The notes: generated by a model from the letters alone, not told the origin. DNA of 64,000 bases from Catonia carolina (GCA_035578175.1 JAQMRL010000006.1:25004393-25068392); one strand, 5' to 3'. Counted from the stretch's first letter, positions 42,775 to 55,261 are shown. Program-made: numbers and translations.

Positions 42775-42960
42775 ACCTTCATGGCTCCCTGGTTAGCGTG
42801 CTACGCTGTAAAGCGGAGGTTACGGGTTCGATTCCCGGCCAGGGTCTGAGAAATTATTACTGTCTGTCTATAACTTGATGGCCTCCCGCAGAGGAGAGCA
42901 ATACACGAATTGTAAAACCATTTCAGAAAACATTTCTAATTTTTTTCGGTTCGTCCAATT
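42775..42960 (+). repeat. tRNA-headed SINE
   Basis: The A box region (TGGTTAGCGTGC) and B box (GGTTCGATTCC) are present, followed by a body with CTTGATGGCCTCCCGCAGAGG. The same body occurs inverted at 43380-43505. Confidence 0.7.
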
Positions 42961-43379
42961 TAAATAATTCTTTCACTGAAAATAAACTGAAAATTTTCCC
43001 TTTGTTTCGTTTCCTTCAAGTGTATAGTTATCTTTAAAGACCGAAAAAGTTTCTCGCGTGCTGACTTTCTTAGTAGTGTTTCGCGATTTTACAAGTTATT
43101 TATAAAAATACCTAGTAACTTCAAAAGTAATGGTTTTCTGTTAAATTTTATTGCATCATCGTTTTTTATAATTAGGCTATTACAGAATAAATCTGCCAAA
43201 TATTATGTTAATCCGTGATATATTTCTAGAACAATAACGATATAGTCGAAAGAATACGTAATTTTTTTTTAAAAACAAAACTTTTACTACATTAAACATT
43301 ATCCCATTAAGCGTGTATTTTTCGAAATAATTTTTTTAAAACAAAAAACATGTGAAATTCTTTGATTATTATAAATACG

Positions 43380-43505
43380 TCATTTCCAACAAGTTTCAGT
43401 AACTTCAAAAAACAGATTTATATGTTTTCCGAAATGGTTTTACAATCCGCATATTGCTCCTCTCTGCCGGAAGCCATCAAGTTACAGAGAGACAGTACAA
43501 GTTTA
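43380..43505 (-). repeat. SINE body fragment, inverted relative to 42775
   Basis: Its sequence is the near reverse complement of about 42855-42940, including the CCATCAAGTTACAGAGAGACA end. Confidence 0.65.
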
Positions 43506-43508
43506 AAC

Positions 43509-43588
43509 CAGAAATAGAACTATTTTTTTTGTAGCCCTGGAACTAGCAGTGAGTGCAAATAATTTAACACCACCGGCTTGTTATGGGT
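43509..43588 (-). repeat. Family B repeat copy 7, short fragment
   Basis: Only the 5' tip remains (AGCCCTGGAACTAGCAG to TTGTTATGGG on the plus strand). It ends about 45 bp before exon 2 of host gene 1. Confidence 0.7.
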
Positions 43589-43632
43589 GGATATTTAAAT
43601 TAATATAATAATTTTTTAACGTTTTCTTTCAG

Positions 43633-44195
43633 AAATACCGATGGATTATATTGATTATATAAATAAAAAATATTCAAAATCAAAACCATCAAATATTAAC
43701 ACGGATGGAGAACAAGATGACTTAGAAATTTCAGATGATAAGGATACAACACCAGATAAACGTACAGAAACAGACTGGGGTTACGAAGAACACATAAAAC
43801 ATAATATGGGGGATAAAAGTAAACTATGGTTCAAAGCGAAAGGCGATATACAAACGATATTTCAAACGACTGTGACCGTTTTAGCATTTTTAGCATTCGG
43901 TGGATATTTAATAAGTTTAGTGATAACAACAGTAAAGGGTTTTAATCCACCAGGTGCACTTGTAGTACAATCCACAACGACCACAAGTTCAACACGTTAC
44001 AAGAGAAAAATGAAAAGAAACATCGAGTACTTTTTTTATAACAATAGAAGTAATTTAGAACAATCTGCAACAATGCAAAATTTTACATTAATAAATAAAA
44101 ATAATACATTTGACGATCATTTGAATGCTTTGTGTCAGATCGCTGAAGGTTATACTAAATATCATGTATTAACGGGAACTTTTAAAAACATCTGA
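43633..44195 (+). CDS. Host gene 1, exon 2 (single-pass membrane protein)
   Basis: An acceptor TTTTCTTTCAG (43622-43632) precedes the exon. Joined to exon 1 (phase 1) it reads EIPMDYIDYINKK and continues to TGA at 44193-44195, giving a 248-residue product. An acidic, Ser/Thr-rich stretch covers about 85-105 of the joined protein. A single hydrophobic segment at about 136-161 (VTVLAFLAFGGYLISLVITT core) predicts one membrane pass. The part after it is Thr/Asn-rich with a basic RYKRKMKR cluster, potential N-glycosylation sites and a C-terminal LNALCQIAEGY helix. With the signal peptide this suggests a type I topology. I do not recognise the family and assign no function. Confidence 0.65.
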
Positions 44196-44239
44196 AACAA
44201 TTTCACAAAATAATTTCATTGTATTTTACAAATTAAAAC

Positions 44240-44822
44240 TTTTAGTCAAAGAAGTTTATATAAGATTTTTCAAAATTGAGTTTTCACCGAAAATACACGT
44301 TTTCAGTTTCCCTGAGTCCAAAAAAAATATTTTATTAGTGCGTGCGTGCGTGTGAACAAAATAACTTAAGAACAAAAATTCCTATGAATTTAAAACTTGG
44401 AACTTAAGTTAAGTATCACGAGGGAACCCGACAAAAACATGTTCATCAAAATCGGTCAACGAACGTAGTTGTTTATTTGTGCAACTTTTCACTTTTCGCG
44501 AATTTCTCAAAAACAGCTCCGATAATTTTGTTTAAAATCGTCTAAATTACTACATTTTTGTGTGCTCTAACAAGATGGGGTAAGCGGCTGTCTGCTGAAA
44601 TTCGTTTTTTAAGATTGCGGACTTAATATGATTTGTAGAATAAAAGCGCAAATAATTAAAAATAGAGCAAATTAAAAACCCTACAATTTTGATTTCAAGC
44701 ATTTTTCTACTGATCTTAGTTTACAGTCAATTAGCGAATTAATGTAAATGATGAAAATATAATCAATGTAAATTAATTATTTACATTGGCAAGAAAAAGT
44801 CGAGTTACACCAAATTTTTCCC
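44240..44822 (+). repeat. Family A repeat, diverged copy
   Basis: The 5' tip is decayed. The ACTTAAGTTAAGTATCACGAGG body and the GGCAAGAAAAAGTCG end are present. It begins about 45 bp after the stop of host gene 1. Confidence 0.65.
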
Positions 44823-45514
44823 CCCTACACATATTTAGCGATGCGAAAACTGTATCTCGAAATCTGCACTCCGATAAATGTTTTAACTTTAAAAAAATTA
44901 GTTAATTTCTTCGACTATTAACAAAAGAAAAAATTGGAAAATAAACGGAATTATAATAACAACCGAACTTACGGTGTAAAATTAATCGTAATCTCAATTT
45001 ATGAAAATACTTTTCAACTGTTATCAGAGTTAATATTACCAGAGTTAAATAACTGGAACGTGAACATGAAATTCATTAAATACAATAACAGAACAGTATT
45101 TTAATTATTATGTTCAAACGTTACGTTAAACCTTAACGGTAATAAGGTGTACTAAAATAATTATAAATAATAAACTGAATAACAGGTCAATACGCACACA
45201 CAACACATACATAAAAAATGTAATTACGATTAAAAAAATAACAGTGTGACACGAAGTGACAGAGCATGACAATAATAATAACAATAAATAAACAAGAACT
45301 TAGAAAAACTACAAAATTATTTTATTCTAACCTATTCCATCTTGATGTTCGTTTCTTAAATTGATTCGTTAAGGAAATATATTTAAAGTGTTCACTAAAT
45401 TAATTAAATGGCTTATATACATTAACTTCACTTCTGATTCACTGTAAGTATACTGTCTAATTTATCTTAAAATACTACTGAACATAAAATATTTCTAAGT
45501 TTGTTGAATATTTT
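44823..45514. other. No recognised gene
   Basis: A+T-rich sequence with a short AAT/AAC-type simple repeat near 45270. Confidence 0.5.
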
Positions 45515-45730
45515 TCCTTTCTCTTGCCCTTTATGAATATAAAAGGGAAGGAAGTACCTATTGATTCCATGTCAATTTTTCAAAATTGTATTTTCACCGT
45601 AAATAGACGTTTTCAAGCTCTCTGAACCAAATAAACGTATTTTTAGCGATTGTTCTGAGTGTGACAAAATATCTCAAGAACGGAATACCGTACGAAGTTG
45701 AAACTTTGAACTTAAGGTAGGTAGACTACG
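45515..45730 (+). repeat. Family A repeat, 5' fragment
   Basis: It holds CTTTCTCTTGCC, a GGGAAGGAAGTA motif and the ATATCTCAAGAACGGAAT region, then stops. Confidence 0.7.
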
Positions 45731-45890
45731 ATTACCTTTAAATGACTTGAGTTTTAATTATTTAGTTTTTCAATTAATCTTTGTTTTTTAAGTTTTATTT
45801 ACTGTAAAATAAACGTGAAGTATGCGTATTTGTGTGAAACGGTATACGGTTAGGCCTTCATTTTGGAAATTCTGCCTACATTATATCATT

Positions 45891-46430
45891 TGCTATACCT
45901 TGGACAATTCGAATTGTCACAAGCAGCTTCGGTGTTTATCTACTCCACTCTTCCCCCCTCGCCATGCAACGACGGTACAGTCACAAAAAGTATACAATCG
46001 CTACTGTAATGTCCGACTCACTCATGGTCACCACGCTTTGTTTTCACTGTTGTTATTATTAATCTGTCAGACATAATGATGTGACTAATTTGTTTTCATA
46101 TTGTTCATTATATATTCAGACTAATTTGTTTAGTTAGTGGCGTGCGTCTGTAAAGTATAGTTTAGCGAGTTTTTGCAGTTTAGTTCTTATAATTTATAGG
46201 CTAATTTGAATTTTTACTGAGACAAATTAAATACATATTTCAAAATAAGGTAGTTATTTGTATGTTTATACATTGAAATAAGTTTTTACGCATTTGAGTA
46301 CATTAAAATTTGTAGACCTTGTTGAAAGAATAGGTTATGGATGGTTATTAAAGTATGTCTACTTTATGCGGAACTGTGTGTACACGTAGAGCAAGAGTTG
46401 TGCCAGTTCGAATTGTCCACAGTATAGCAA
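45891..46430. mobile_element. MITE with GCTATAC...GGACAATTCGAA termini
   Basis: The left end TGCTATACCTTGGACAATTC is mirrored at 46407-46430 by TTCGAATTGTCCACAGTATAG. TATA tetranucleotides at both ends suit a TA-targeting (pogo or Tc1-type) element of about 540 bp. The open frame inside (45822-46076) crosses the left edge and is not credible as a gene. Confidence 0.6.
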
Positions 46431-46454
46431 GGTAAGCCATTATATTACTTATTA

Positions 46455-46692
46455 AGCAAGTACGTAACGAAGCTATACGCGCCGAGTTTAATGTTCAGTC
46501 ACTGTTGGAAACGTTAAGAATACATAAGAGAAACTGGTCCAACAATTTACTTCGCATGCCAGCTCACAGACTTTCTCTGCGAGCATGGAAATATAAACCT
46601 AGAGGGAAGCGCGGCTTGGGAAGACCTAAAAAGAGATGAATGCCGGAACAGGCCATTGAGCCTAATCCTTGACGGATGATGATGATGATACT
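46455..46692 (+). pseudogene. 3' fragment of a LINE with (ATG)n tail
   Basis: The reading LRIHKRNWSNNLLRMPAHRL then GKRGLGRPKKR is the end of a LINE ORF2 of the endonuclease-RT type, relative of those at 60804 and 62274. It is followed by GAGCCTAATCCTTGACGG and a GATGATGATGATG tail. Confidence 0.75.
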
Positions 46693-48111
46693 TAATAACT
46701 ACGGCAAAAACCAAAAATATTCAGCTACTATTACCACCAAAAGGCCATAAGACATCACAGGACTCTGTAAAGATAAAGCAATGTAGATTCGTTTTAGGAA
46801 CTTGTACACAACGGAATGCTGTCCTTAACGGAATTTTACCCCGGTCCGCAGACATTCCGTTAAGAGCAGGTTAGACTGCAGTGATAAAAATTTTGATTTA
46901 TCATATTTCTTTAAAATTCTACAGCAAAATTTCAAGGTTTTCATTTGATAGACCTTGAAAACCCCCAGTAAATTTAAGAGAAATTGGATAACAACCATAA
47001 TTTTCTTTAAAACTTAATACACAAGGACAAATACTAAATTTTTATTACTAAATAATTATTAATATTAAAAATAAATTTATTATTAATTTAATAACAATAA
47101 AATAAAATGTTAGTCTAATATAGAATGGTACAAGAGTAAAAGTACATTAAGACAGGTAGAACAAAATACTACTTAATAATGATTTCTATATCATTTAGAC
47201 AACCCAAATTAAAACCAATACAATTTTATTCCATTCCATATCATTTATAGGCCAACTTTATTAATTTAGATACTGAAAAATAAATAAAAATAAGCTTCAC
47301 CAGAAGCAAAACAGGTTGTAAAAATTAATTATTAATAACAATAAAAAATAATAAAGTAACTTTTACATCCAATGAAATAAATACAAATAAAAAACCTGTA
47401 AACAGTATACAAGTAAGAACCAATAAGGTTAAATATATGACAGTATTTATGCCCTTTTTCATTCGTTTTTTTCGATAAGAATAAATACATGTATGTACCG
47501 ATTTGTAGGGGGTCCTCATGGCCTACAGCACTGTGTTTAAAGAAAAAAAAACTGATGTTCACATACTAAACTAAAACACCTTTTCCGTTTTAGTCACAAC
47601 ATAGAACTACAAAACACCCAATTCAATATTTAACGATTTAAATTATCGCCCGCTGAGATTTTATGTGAGACTTTTTACCACTCACTGATCCGTTGTACGC
47701 CGAAAATATTTATTCAAAACTCATATAAATATATCAAAATGTAATAACACATATTATAAAGTATTACATTTTCTTTTTTCTTCGTTATTATATGACTGAA
47801 TATTATTTATGAACTACGTAATTACATGTCAGTAATTTATTAAAAAATTAAATTTTATTATATCCCAACTACTGCTTAATATATAAGATACTGTATTCGT
47901 ATTTATATTATATTAAAATAGATTATACAATAGTATACCAGAAATCCTTGGTTAATCCAGACATCCATGCATAATTGATATTCGATTGGTCGGAAACTTA
48001 TACCAAATTATTTTATTTATTTTGTTGTTCTTAAATATATCTTAACAAAATTATTTTCTTATAGGCCTACACAACAACCCCACAAGTAAGTCGTGTAAAT
48101 GTTCCACACCA
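46693..48111. other. No recognised gene
   Basis: A+T-rich sequence. Overlapping short minus-strand frames at 47325-47562 have no support. Confidence 0.5.
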
Positions 48112-48345
48112 GAGCGGTGTGAAATATTCACACGACGTTCTCTTTTCAATGTAAATAATGAACAATATAACCTATGTTTAATCATGAGCAAATAATATAA
48201 AATGAAAAACATAACATAATTTTAATCATGAGTGAATGTCAATAAATGAAAACCAACCTCTGTTCAACTTGGATTTTTATAAACAAAATACAGAAAATCA
48301 CTAATTGACGCTAAACTAAGCGTTGTAGAAAAACTTGAAATTTCC
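48112..48345 (-). repeat. Family A repeat, 3' fragment
   Basis: It keeps the GGTGTGAAATATTCACAC hairpin, a diverged terminal repeat and part of the second module. A family B copy starts about 70 bp further on. Confidence 0.65.
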
Positions 48346-48416
48346 TACAACGTTGACCGCACTTGCCAACAAATTTGACGTACAGGAAAATTAACATGAG
48401 ATAATATACTGTCCTG

Positions 48417-48809
48417 GCCATAACAGACAGGTGGAGTGTCAAATTATTTACACTCAATCTGTTAGTTGCAGGGCTAAAATAAATAGTTCTGTTTTTTATC
48501 ACATGGTCCGCCAATTAATGACTGAATAATTTAAGAACAAAAGAGATAGTGTGTAAAAGACACTAATCAGAGTCATCTCATCTGAGAGTAGTAATGAATT
48601 TCATTATACAGTCAGACCCTGTAGTGAATGAAGTGAAGGTGTCATTTGCAGAGTGGAGAATATTAGCTTTTCAGAGGGCCCGGCATGCTGATAAGCGTAC
48701 TTCTCCAATCAGTGAGGAAGGCAATGGTAAACTACCTTACTCCTCGTTTTACTTAGTTTGAACCTTTACAGGTTCAAACCAGCCTATTGGCTGATGACCT
48801 AAACAACAA
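48417..48809 (+). repeat. Family B repeat copy 8
   Basis: Full-length, from CCATAACAGACAGG to GATGACCTAAACAACAA. Confidence 0.8.
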
Positions 48810-49879
48810 TATACTGTCTACATTTATTTAATTATAAGGGTGTAATCTTACTTTTATTACTCCAGTCATTAGGAAACAGAATAAAAATGAGTAAACAAAA
48901 GATTTCAATAGCTAATAATTTAATTATTAATAAAAAAAAGCCACAGGCACTTGCATAAGAAAAATTTCGCGTATATAGCTGTGTGCGTTTAGACATCACT
49001 CAAATTTTACTTTTGATATATCGTACGAAACTCTTGAGTTCAAATCCCACATTAATTATACATTTTTTTTTGTTAAATGATTATTGATTATTTAAATTAA
49101 ATAATAAAAAAAATGAAATTACAATTGTAATTTTTAACTCATAAAATATGTTTTTATTTAATTTTTCCTCGTATAGTAAACGTCACGCAATTACAATGCC
49201 TCACTTAACAACCAATGAAAAAGTAGCTATAAAGCCTTCTAAATATGACTAATTTCAACCCACCTCGAATGACTTATAAAATATAAAAAGGAATTTGAAA
49301 TAAATTTTACTTTTTGATTGACAAGTAATCCGATTGGATGTATTAAGTAAACAAATTTAATATTTTTGAAAAAATTAATTAGTAAAACAATAACATAAAA
49401 AAATTTTAGTTAGGGTCGTGGGATTCGAACTCACGACTGTCGTACCATAATATCAAAATTTTTTTTATAATAGCGAAATTTTTCTTATGTAAGTACTACC
49501 ACGCTACATCAAAATTGAATAACATTTAATCATTATTTTATTTATAATTAAATTATGAGCTATTAAAATCTTTTTTAGATTCATTTGTATTCTGTTTCCA
49601 AACCACTGGAGTAATAAAAGTAAGATTACATCCTTACAATAAGATTAATGTTGACAGTATGTCCAATATTAACTTCCTTATACGTCAAATTATTTGGAAA
49701 GCATGGTTTAACATTTTGCCTTAAAAAGGATATAATGGTCGCAATCTTAAAAACCCCTTTTTATTTAATAAATTTCACAAATTTTTTGTAAAACTATTTT
49801 GCATAAAATTTCCTTGTTAGAATTAAACACGAGTAGCAGGAGATGGAGGAAAAGTAAAGCTATCCTTAAAAAAGTAAAT
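48810..49879. other. No recognised gene; two isolated tRNA-like half sites
   Basis: GTGGGATTCGAACTCACGAC at 49417-49436 (minus-strand B box type) and GAGTTCAAATCCCAC near 49037 resemble T-arms. No head or anticodon arm could be built, so they are probably SINE scraps in inverted orientation. Confidence 0.35.
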
Positions 49880-50165
49880 AAATCTATTGTCTTCTTCATC
49901 TTCTTACAATCAAGGATTAGGCATAAGCCTGTACCGAACTCACAAACCACACTGTACTTCTACACAAACACGAGATATTCCAACCCGTACATCTCGACTA
50001 CTGTCATCTTCTTCGAGGTCTTCCCACCTCCCTTCTTCCAACTGGAACATATTCCGTCAGTTTTAAGGGTATTCTCTCCTCTGGCATCCGTTCCAAACGT
50101 AGCCTCCATTGATAACGGCACTCCTCCGCTTTTTCACTTAAGCTAAATACACCCAACTCAGATCA
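49880..50165 (-). pseudogene. 3' fragment of a LINE (minus strand) with GAA/GAT-rich tail
   Basis: On the minus strand it reads WRLRLERMPEERIPLKL then a VGRREVGRPRRR end, the same C-terminal motif as the LINE copies at 46455, 60804 and 62274. GCCTAATCCTTG follows, with a GAAGATGAAGAAG tail. Confidence 0.75.
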
Positions 50166-50205
50166 AATTTCCTCGTTATGTATTAGATAAATTGATCTAT
50201 TGATA

Positions 50206-50380
50206 GCCGGCCGCAGTGGCGTAGTTGGTAACGTGCTCGCCTTTCATCATGCGGTCTTGGGTTCGAATCCCATTCAGGCACGGCATATTTTCATACGTTA
50301 CAAAAATTCATTTCATCCTTCGCCGTCTGCATTAGCAGTAATTGCATAACAGTCGGACGTTAAACCAAAAAAAAATCTAT
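50206..50380 (+). repeat. tRNA-headed SINE (family C)
   Basis: A box TGGCGTAGTTGG and B box GGTTCGAATCC. The head matches the minus-strand copy at 36015, but the body downstream differs (ends AGTCGGACGTTAAACC with an A run). Confidence 0.75.
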
Positions 50381-50756
50381 TGATATTAGATATCTATTGT
50401 AAATACTTAAAAGAGGAAAGATGGTCTGAGTTTATCACACGGTAATACAGTACTTCCTGTCAACAATGTCCTTGTATCAAACTGTATTTTGCATTTACTG
50501 TACTATGTAATATACATATTCTTAAATAAGATTAAATCGGAAGATCCAAAAGCCGATTATTATAAAATTTTGACTGAGAATGAACAAATATGCTAAAACA
50601 TTTCCCTGAGAATAATAATAAGAATTAAGAATAACAGTGATAACAATATTTGTCGGAGGGCAACATCTAATTATTAAACAACAAAGATATTTTTACGTAG
50701 TAAATTGCAATAAATGTAGTATTTATTTCAGAAAACAAGACAGAAATAATTCGAAT

Positions 50757-50907
50757 ATGGATTACAGAATAACATTACGTTTAATACTATTGGTAGTTAT
50801 AAAAGCAAAGATGCAAAATGTAAGAGGAGAACATTCAGATGGAATAACGAAACAACCTGAAAAATTTAACATTCCAGTATCATCACGTCTCACTTATAAA
50901 ACCGATG
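50757..50907 (+). CDS. Host gene 2, exon 1 (signal peptide exon)
   Basis: ATG at 50757 opens 50 codons and ends in phase 1 at a GTAAGA donor (50908). The first about 24 residues form a signal peptide (ITLRLILLVVI core). The rest is polar. A TTTATTTCAG acceptor at 50721-50730 suggests that the 5' untranslated region is itself spliced. The size, signal peptide and phase-1 donor mirror exon 1 of host gene 1, so the two may be related or share architecture. I do not recognise the family. Confidence 0.55.
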
Positions 50908-50968
50908 GTAAGAACACAAATTAATACTTCAATTAAATTTAATTACTACAATTACAAGTTATTGCATT

Positions 50969-51148
50969 GGCCGCCTCCGTAGCGTAGTGGTTAGCGCGCC
51001 AGCCTACAATCCTACAATCCCGGGTTCAACTCCCGGCTAGAGTCTCGAAATTTTCACAAGTCAAAACTAACTGTTCTAAATACAAAACTCACTGTATTCG
51101 CTAAAAATTAAGCAGTTGATGCTACTTTAAATAAACTAAATAAAAAAC
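50969..51148 (+). repeat. tRNA-headed SINE in the first intron of host gene 2
   Basis: A box TAGCGTAGTGG and B box GGTTCAACTCC, a body with AGCAGTTGATGCTACTTTAAA, and an A-rich end. Close to the copy at 57852. It lies only 61 bp after the exon 1 donor. Confidence 0.75.
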
Positions 51149-51527
51149 TTACTCCATTATAGCCTATAAAATTTTCTGTAACAATATAGTTTATTGTAAT
51201 AAAAAGAATTTCAGTACACAAACCCATTCGAACTAAGTACTATAGTTCTGCAAGGGAACATTTTTTAAAATATGGTTAGTCTAGATATTAATATTTCAGA
51301 CATGTTCGGCTATTAATAAAATATTCAAGCAAAAATATCAATCTTTTTTTTGCTGTGAAATTTAAAAATTCAAGTAGGCTATTAAATAACATAACTTTCT
51401 CTTAACCCAAACTGGTTCTGATAAATTTATAGCGAGGTTCAATGTAAAATTTATATTTAATTTTTTAAATACGTCTTTATAATTTTTTTGAAATATGGAA
51501 GTTTTTAATTTACTAATTTTAAGGTAG

Positions 51528-51966
51528 GTGTTATTGTTTAGGTCATCAGCCGAAAGCTGGTTTGAACCTCTAGAGGCTTGACTATATAAAACGAGGAATG
51601 AGGTGGTTTACTATTATATATTTCCTTCCTTACTTAGTGGAAAATTATGCTCATTGGCATGCCAGATCCTCTGAAAAGTATCTACGTTTCACCCTGAAAA
51701 TTACACCTTCACTTTATTTACCATAAGGTCTGGCTGTATAATGAAACGCATTACTACTCTCAGATGAGATGACTCTGACTAGTGTCTTTTACACCTCTAC
51801 CTCTTCTGTTCTTCAATATTTCAGTTATATCAAGCTAATGTGATAAGAAATAGAAAGAAATAAAAATAAAAAGAAAGCATGTGATAAGAAATAGAACTAT
51901 TTTTTGTAGCCTTGAAACTAGCAGATGGAGCGTAAATAATTTAACACTACACCTGTCTGTTATGGG
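51528..51966 (-). repeat. Family B repeat copy 9
   Basis: Full-length plus an internal duplication of the GTGATAAGAAATAGAA segment near 51840-51895. Confidence 0.8.
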
Positions 51967-52071
51967 CACAATTTTTACTGAGAATAAAAAATTTTCGCTG
52001 GACGGAAATTTAATGATTGTCAACTTTTACAGAACGTATTTTGACCAGAAATAACCTACAAGTTTTTTTTT

Positions 52072-52200
52072 TGTAGTCCCTAATGTGTGTACGTTGCAAT
52101 CTGTTCAATTCAGAGCAATAAGCAACCCCCGAAAATCAGCTGTTTAACAGCTGATTTTACCTGACTTTACCTCTAGACCAACCCGGTGGGTTAACCTACG
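52072..52200 (-). repeat. SINE family D, deletion derivative (head joined to tail)
   Basis: On the minus strand it contains the ACCCACCGGGTTGGTCTAGAG head and CAGCTGTTAAACAGCTG palindrome joined directly to the GCAATCTGTTCAATT-complement tail, lacking the central body of the copy at 32322. Confidence 0.65.
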
Positions 52201-52329
52201 AGTTAACGTTGTAATTTTAAGGAAATTTGAATAGTCACCGTCAGAATCCAATCCTATCATTAATGTTTCTGAGGGAAAATCATTTATACCACCTTACTGT
52301 AATTATAGAAACCTTTCCTCAGTTAACTG

Positions 52330-52503
52330 AACGTTAACCATCAAAGTACACCGGTAACCACTGTCTAGTAGGCTATTCAAATTTGTATAAAAATAACTAC
52401 CTTTACTAGGATTTGAACTACGGAACCTTCTTCCCGAAAATCAGCTGTTAAACAGCTGATTCGTGACAACGACTTTGCCATTAGACCAAACCCGGCGGGT
52501 TAA
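52330..52503 (-). repeat. SINE family D, second copy
   Basis: The head (CCCGCCGGGTTTGGTCTAA on the minus strand), palindrome and the first part of the body up to GGTTACCGGTGTACTTTGAT are present. Confidence 0.65.
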
Positions 52504-53641
52504 ACGCAATAATATCATCAAATATTTTCTCCAAATAGTTAGAATACAAAAATCAAAATTCAAATCATCCATACTGAAACTTTTATGGGATATCAAAATG
52601 AAATTAATTATTCTACACGAATAATTTTATACATTATTTTAACTCAAATAAATCTATCCTCAGTTCTAATGTTCTTCATACGTGAACATTAATTTCATAT
52701 TCTTTCTTACAAACCATGAGAAATCTGAACGAATATTCTTTTATGTACAAGTTTAATGTATGTTTAAGAAGCCAATGTATTACTGCACAGCATGTATAAA
52801 TACTTTGTTAAAAGTATAGGTTATGTTAGACTATCGGGACGTTTTAGTAGCATCAAAAAATTTATAGCTGCTACTAGATATAATAATAATAATAGTAATA
52901 ATAATAACAATAATAATAAAAACTGTATTTCTACATAAATACGACAGCTACTGAACTGTATGTAATAAACAAGGCAATATTAAAAGCTGTGTATTAGTGT
53001 TTAATATGGACAAAATAAATAAATACATATACTTATAAAATACTGTAATTTAAATATATCTAACTAATGCTAATATTTATTTGTAACTTAAATGTATTTT
53101 CTATAAGATGACATTTTCAATATGTAATTCAGCAGGGAGCCCACACGCAGTCTCAAGTACGAGTATTTACAGAACTACTGCTCGTACTTTTAAGTAGAAA
53201 CGGTTGGTTTACTATACCAAACAACAAAATACCTTGATGCCGTAAATAAAATAGATACACAAATATTAACATTTTCATACTTATAATTTACAATAAATAT
53301 TAAAAAATATTTAATGATAATCATAAAAAATTAAACAAGTTTCTATTCATTTATTTATGAAATACATTATCAATTATTTATAAATATTAACTATAATTTA
53401 AATAAATTATTTGTGGTTATTTCAACAGAATATTATTTTTAAATTTTTTGCATTAAAAATACAAATAAATTTTATCTGTTAAGAAACCATTAAAAGTTTC
53501 ATATATGATACACATGAGGGAAAACCTTTTTACATTATACAATTATGGAAAATAAAAGATAATTTACTAAAAGTGAAGAGGCATATTAAAATCAAGCGTT
53601 ACTCTATTTTAATTTGAGTTTCAATCAAGAATATGCTTTGA
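52504..53641. other. Intronic sequence, nothing recognised
   Basis: A+T-rich, with a (TAA)n-type microsatellite at about 52880-52920. Confidence 0.5.
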
Positions 53642-54032
53642 TTGTTGTTTAGGTCATCAGCCGAAAAGCTGGTTTGAACCTGTAGAAGTTTTACTAAGTA
53701 AAATGAGGAGTGAGGTGGTTTACAATTGCCTTCCTCACTGAATAGAAAAGTATGCTATCAGCATGCCGGGCCCTCTGAAAAGCACATATTTTCCACTCTG
53801 TAAATGACACCTTCACTTCATTCACCACAGGGTCTGGCTGTATAATGAAATCCATTACTTTCAGAGGAGATAACTCTGATTAGTGTCTTTTACACCTCTA
53901 CCTCTTCTGTTCTTAAATGATTCAGTCATTTAATTGGCTGACCATGTGATAAGAAACAGAACTATTTATTTTAGCCCAGCAATGAACAGATTGAGAGTAA
54001 ATAATTTGACTCTCCACCTGTCTGTTATGGGC
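53642..54032 (-). repeat. Family B repeat copy 10
   Basis: Full-length, from TTGTTGTTTAGGTCATCAG to TGTCTGTTATGGGC on the plus strand. Confidence 0.8.
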
Positions 54033-54156
54033 AATGCTTTGATTACTAGATCGAAAATCAAGTTATGTTCTAAATTGATGTTATATAATGAATCCGTATT
54101 GGAACCAGTGAGGACTTACGGGATTCAATTCTGGGAACTGCAATCATTTCAAATAT

Positions 54157-54893
54157 AAAAATCTGGTGTGAAACACACAACTGTCTCTTGCCAGTGCAAA
54201 TAATAAATTTAACAATATAACCTAAAATTATTAATAAAACATTAGAAATAAACGAAAAAACTAACCCCAATAAACATAACCTAATTTTAATCATGAGTAA
54301 AAGACGCAAAATGAAAATCAACTTTAGTTGGGCTTAAAAATACGGAAAATCACTCTTTCACGCTAAACTAGGCTCTGTAGAGAAAAATGCTCTAAATAAA
54401 AGTTGTAGATCTTTTAATTTACCAAAAATTTGATATACACTTTTGTCGTAAAATGCATATTAAGGCCAAATTCTTTAAAAAATCGATTTTTTACACGTTT
54501 TCGTGAGAAAAAAACAGAAAATCACTAATTACCGCTAAACTAAGCGTTATACAAAAAAAATGTAGGATTTTAAAGTCTCTACAACTTTTATTATAGGCTA
54601 CACATTTTTTCGCTAAAATGCATATTAAAGACGCAATCTTAAAAAAACAATTTTTTACGTGAAAACAGCCTCTCCAAGAATTTCAGCAGACATGACCCCT
54701 ACCCTATCTTGTAAAGCATAACAAACATAGTAAACCAGGTGATTTAAAAAAAATCCAAGTAGCTGTTTTTGAGAAAATCGCAAAAAAGTAAAAATTTACA
54801 CGAATAAACTACTATGGGATATACTACCCGTTGGTTGACCGATTTTGATGAAAATGTTCGTGTCGGGTCCGGTAGTGGTGTCTCTTAAGTTAA
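54157..54893 (-). repeat. Family A repeat, large fragment
   Basis: The outer end, the hairpin-side terminus and both modules are present. The 5' portion ends near GGTCCGGTAGTGGT. Confidence 0.75.
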
Positions 54894-55261
54894 AGAATAC
54901 CGAGAAAACTTAATGAACCAAATTCAGACAACTAATAACAGATTTTAAGGGCTTCCTTGAATAGAAAAAACAACATCGGGTGATCAGAAGAAAGGAGAAA
55001 AGCCTAGCATTAAGCAAATGCCGAGAATGTGGGCTGCAAAAAGAGCTTTTAGAAACGTTTATAAGTCACCTCACGTGGTCTAAAGTTGGCCCAATACGAA
55101 AAGAAATACTCTTAATAAAAAAAAAAGAAATCACCAAAAATCTAAAAAAGTGAATAAATTGATTTGAATATCTAACAAAACTTTACACTGGTTTAATCAC
55201 ATTATGTTTATTATCCTAAACATTTATCACTTCAATTAAAATTCACTTGTATATTTTTCAG

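Noticed and set aside
42775..42850. Functional tRNA gene
   Set aside because: The A and B boxes are present but the acceptor and anticodon arms do not fold properly and a SINE body follows. The same holds for 36015, 50206, 50969 and 57852.
45822..46076. 84-codon frame
   Set aside because: It spans the left edge of a MITE and has no recognisable protein motif.
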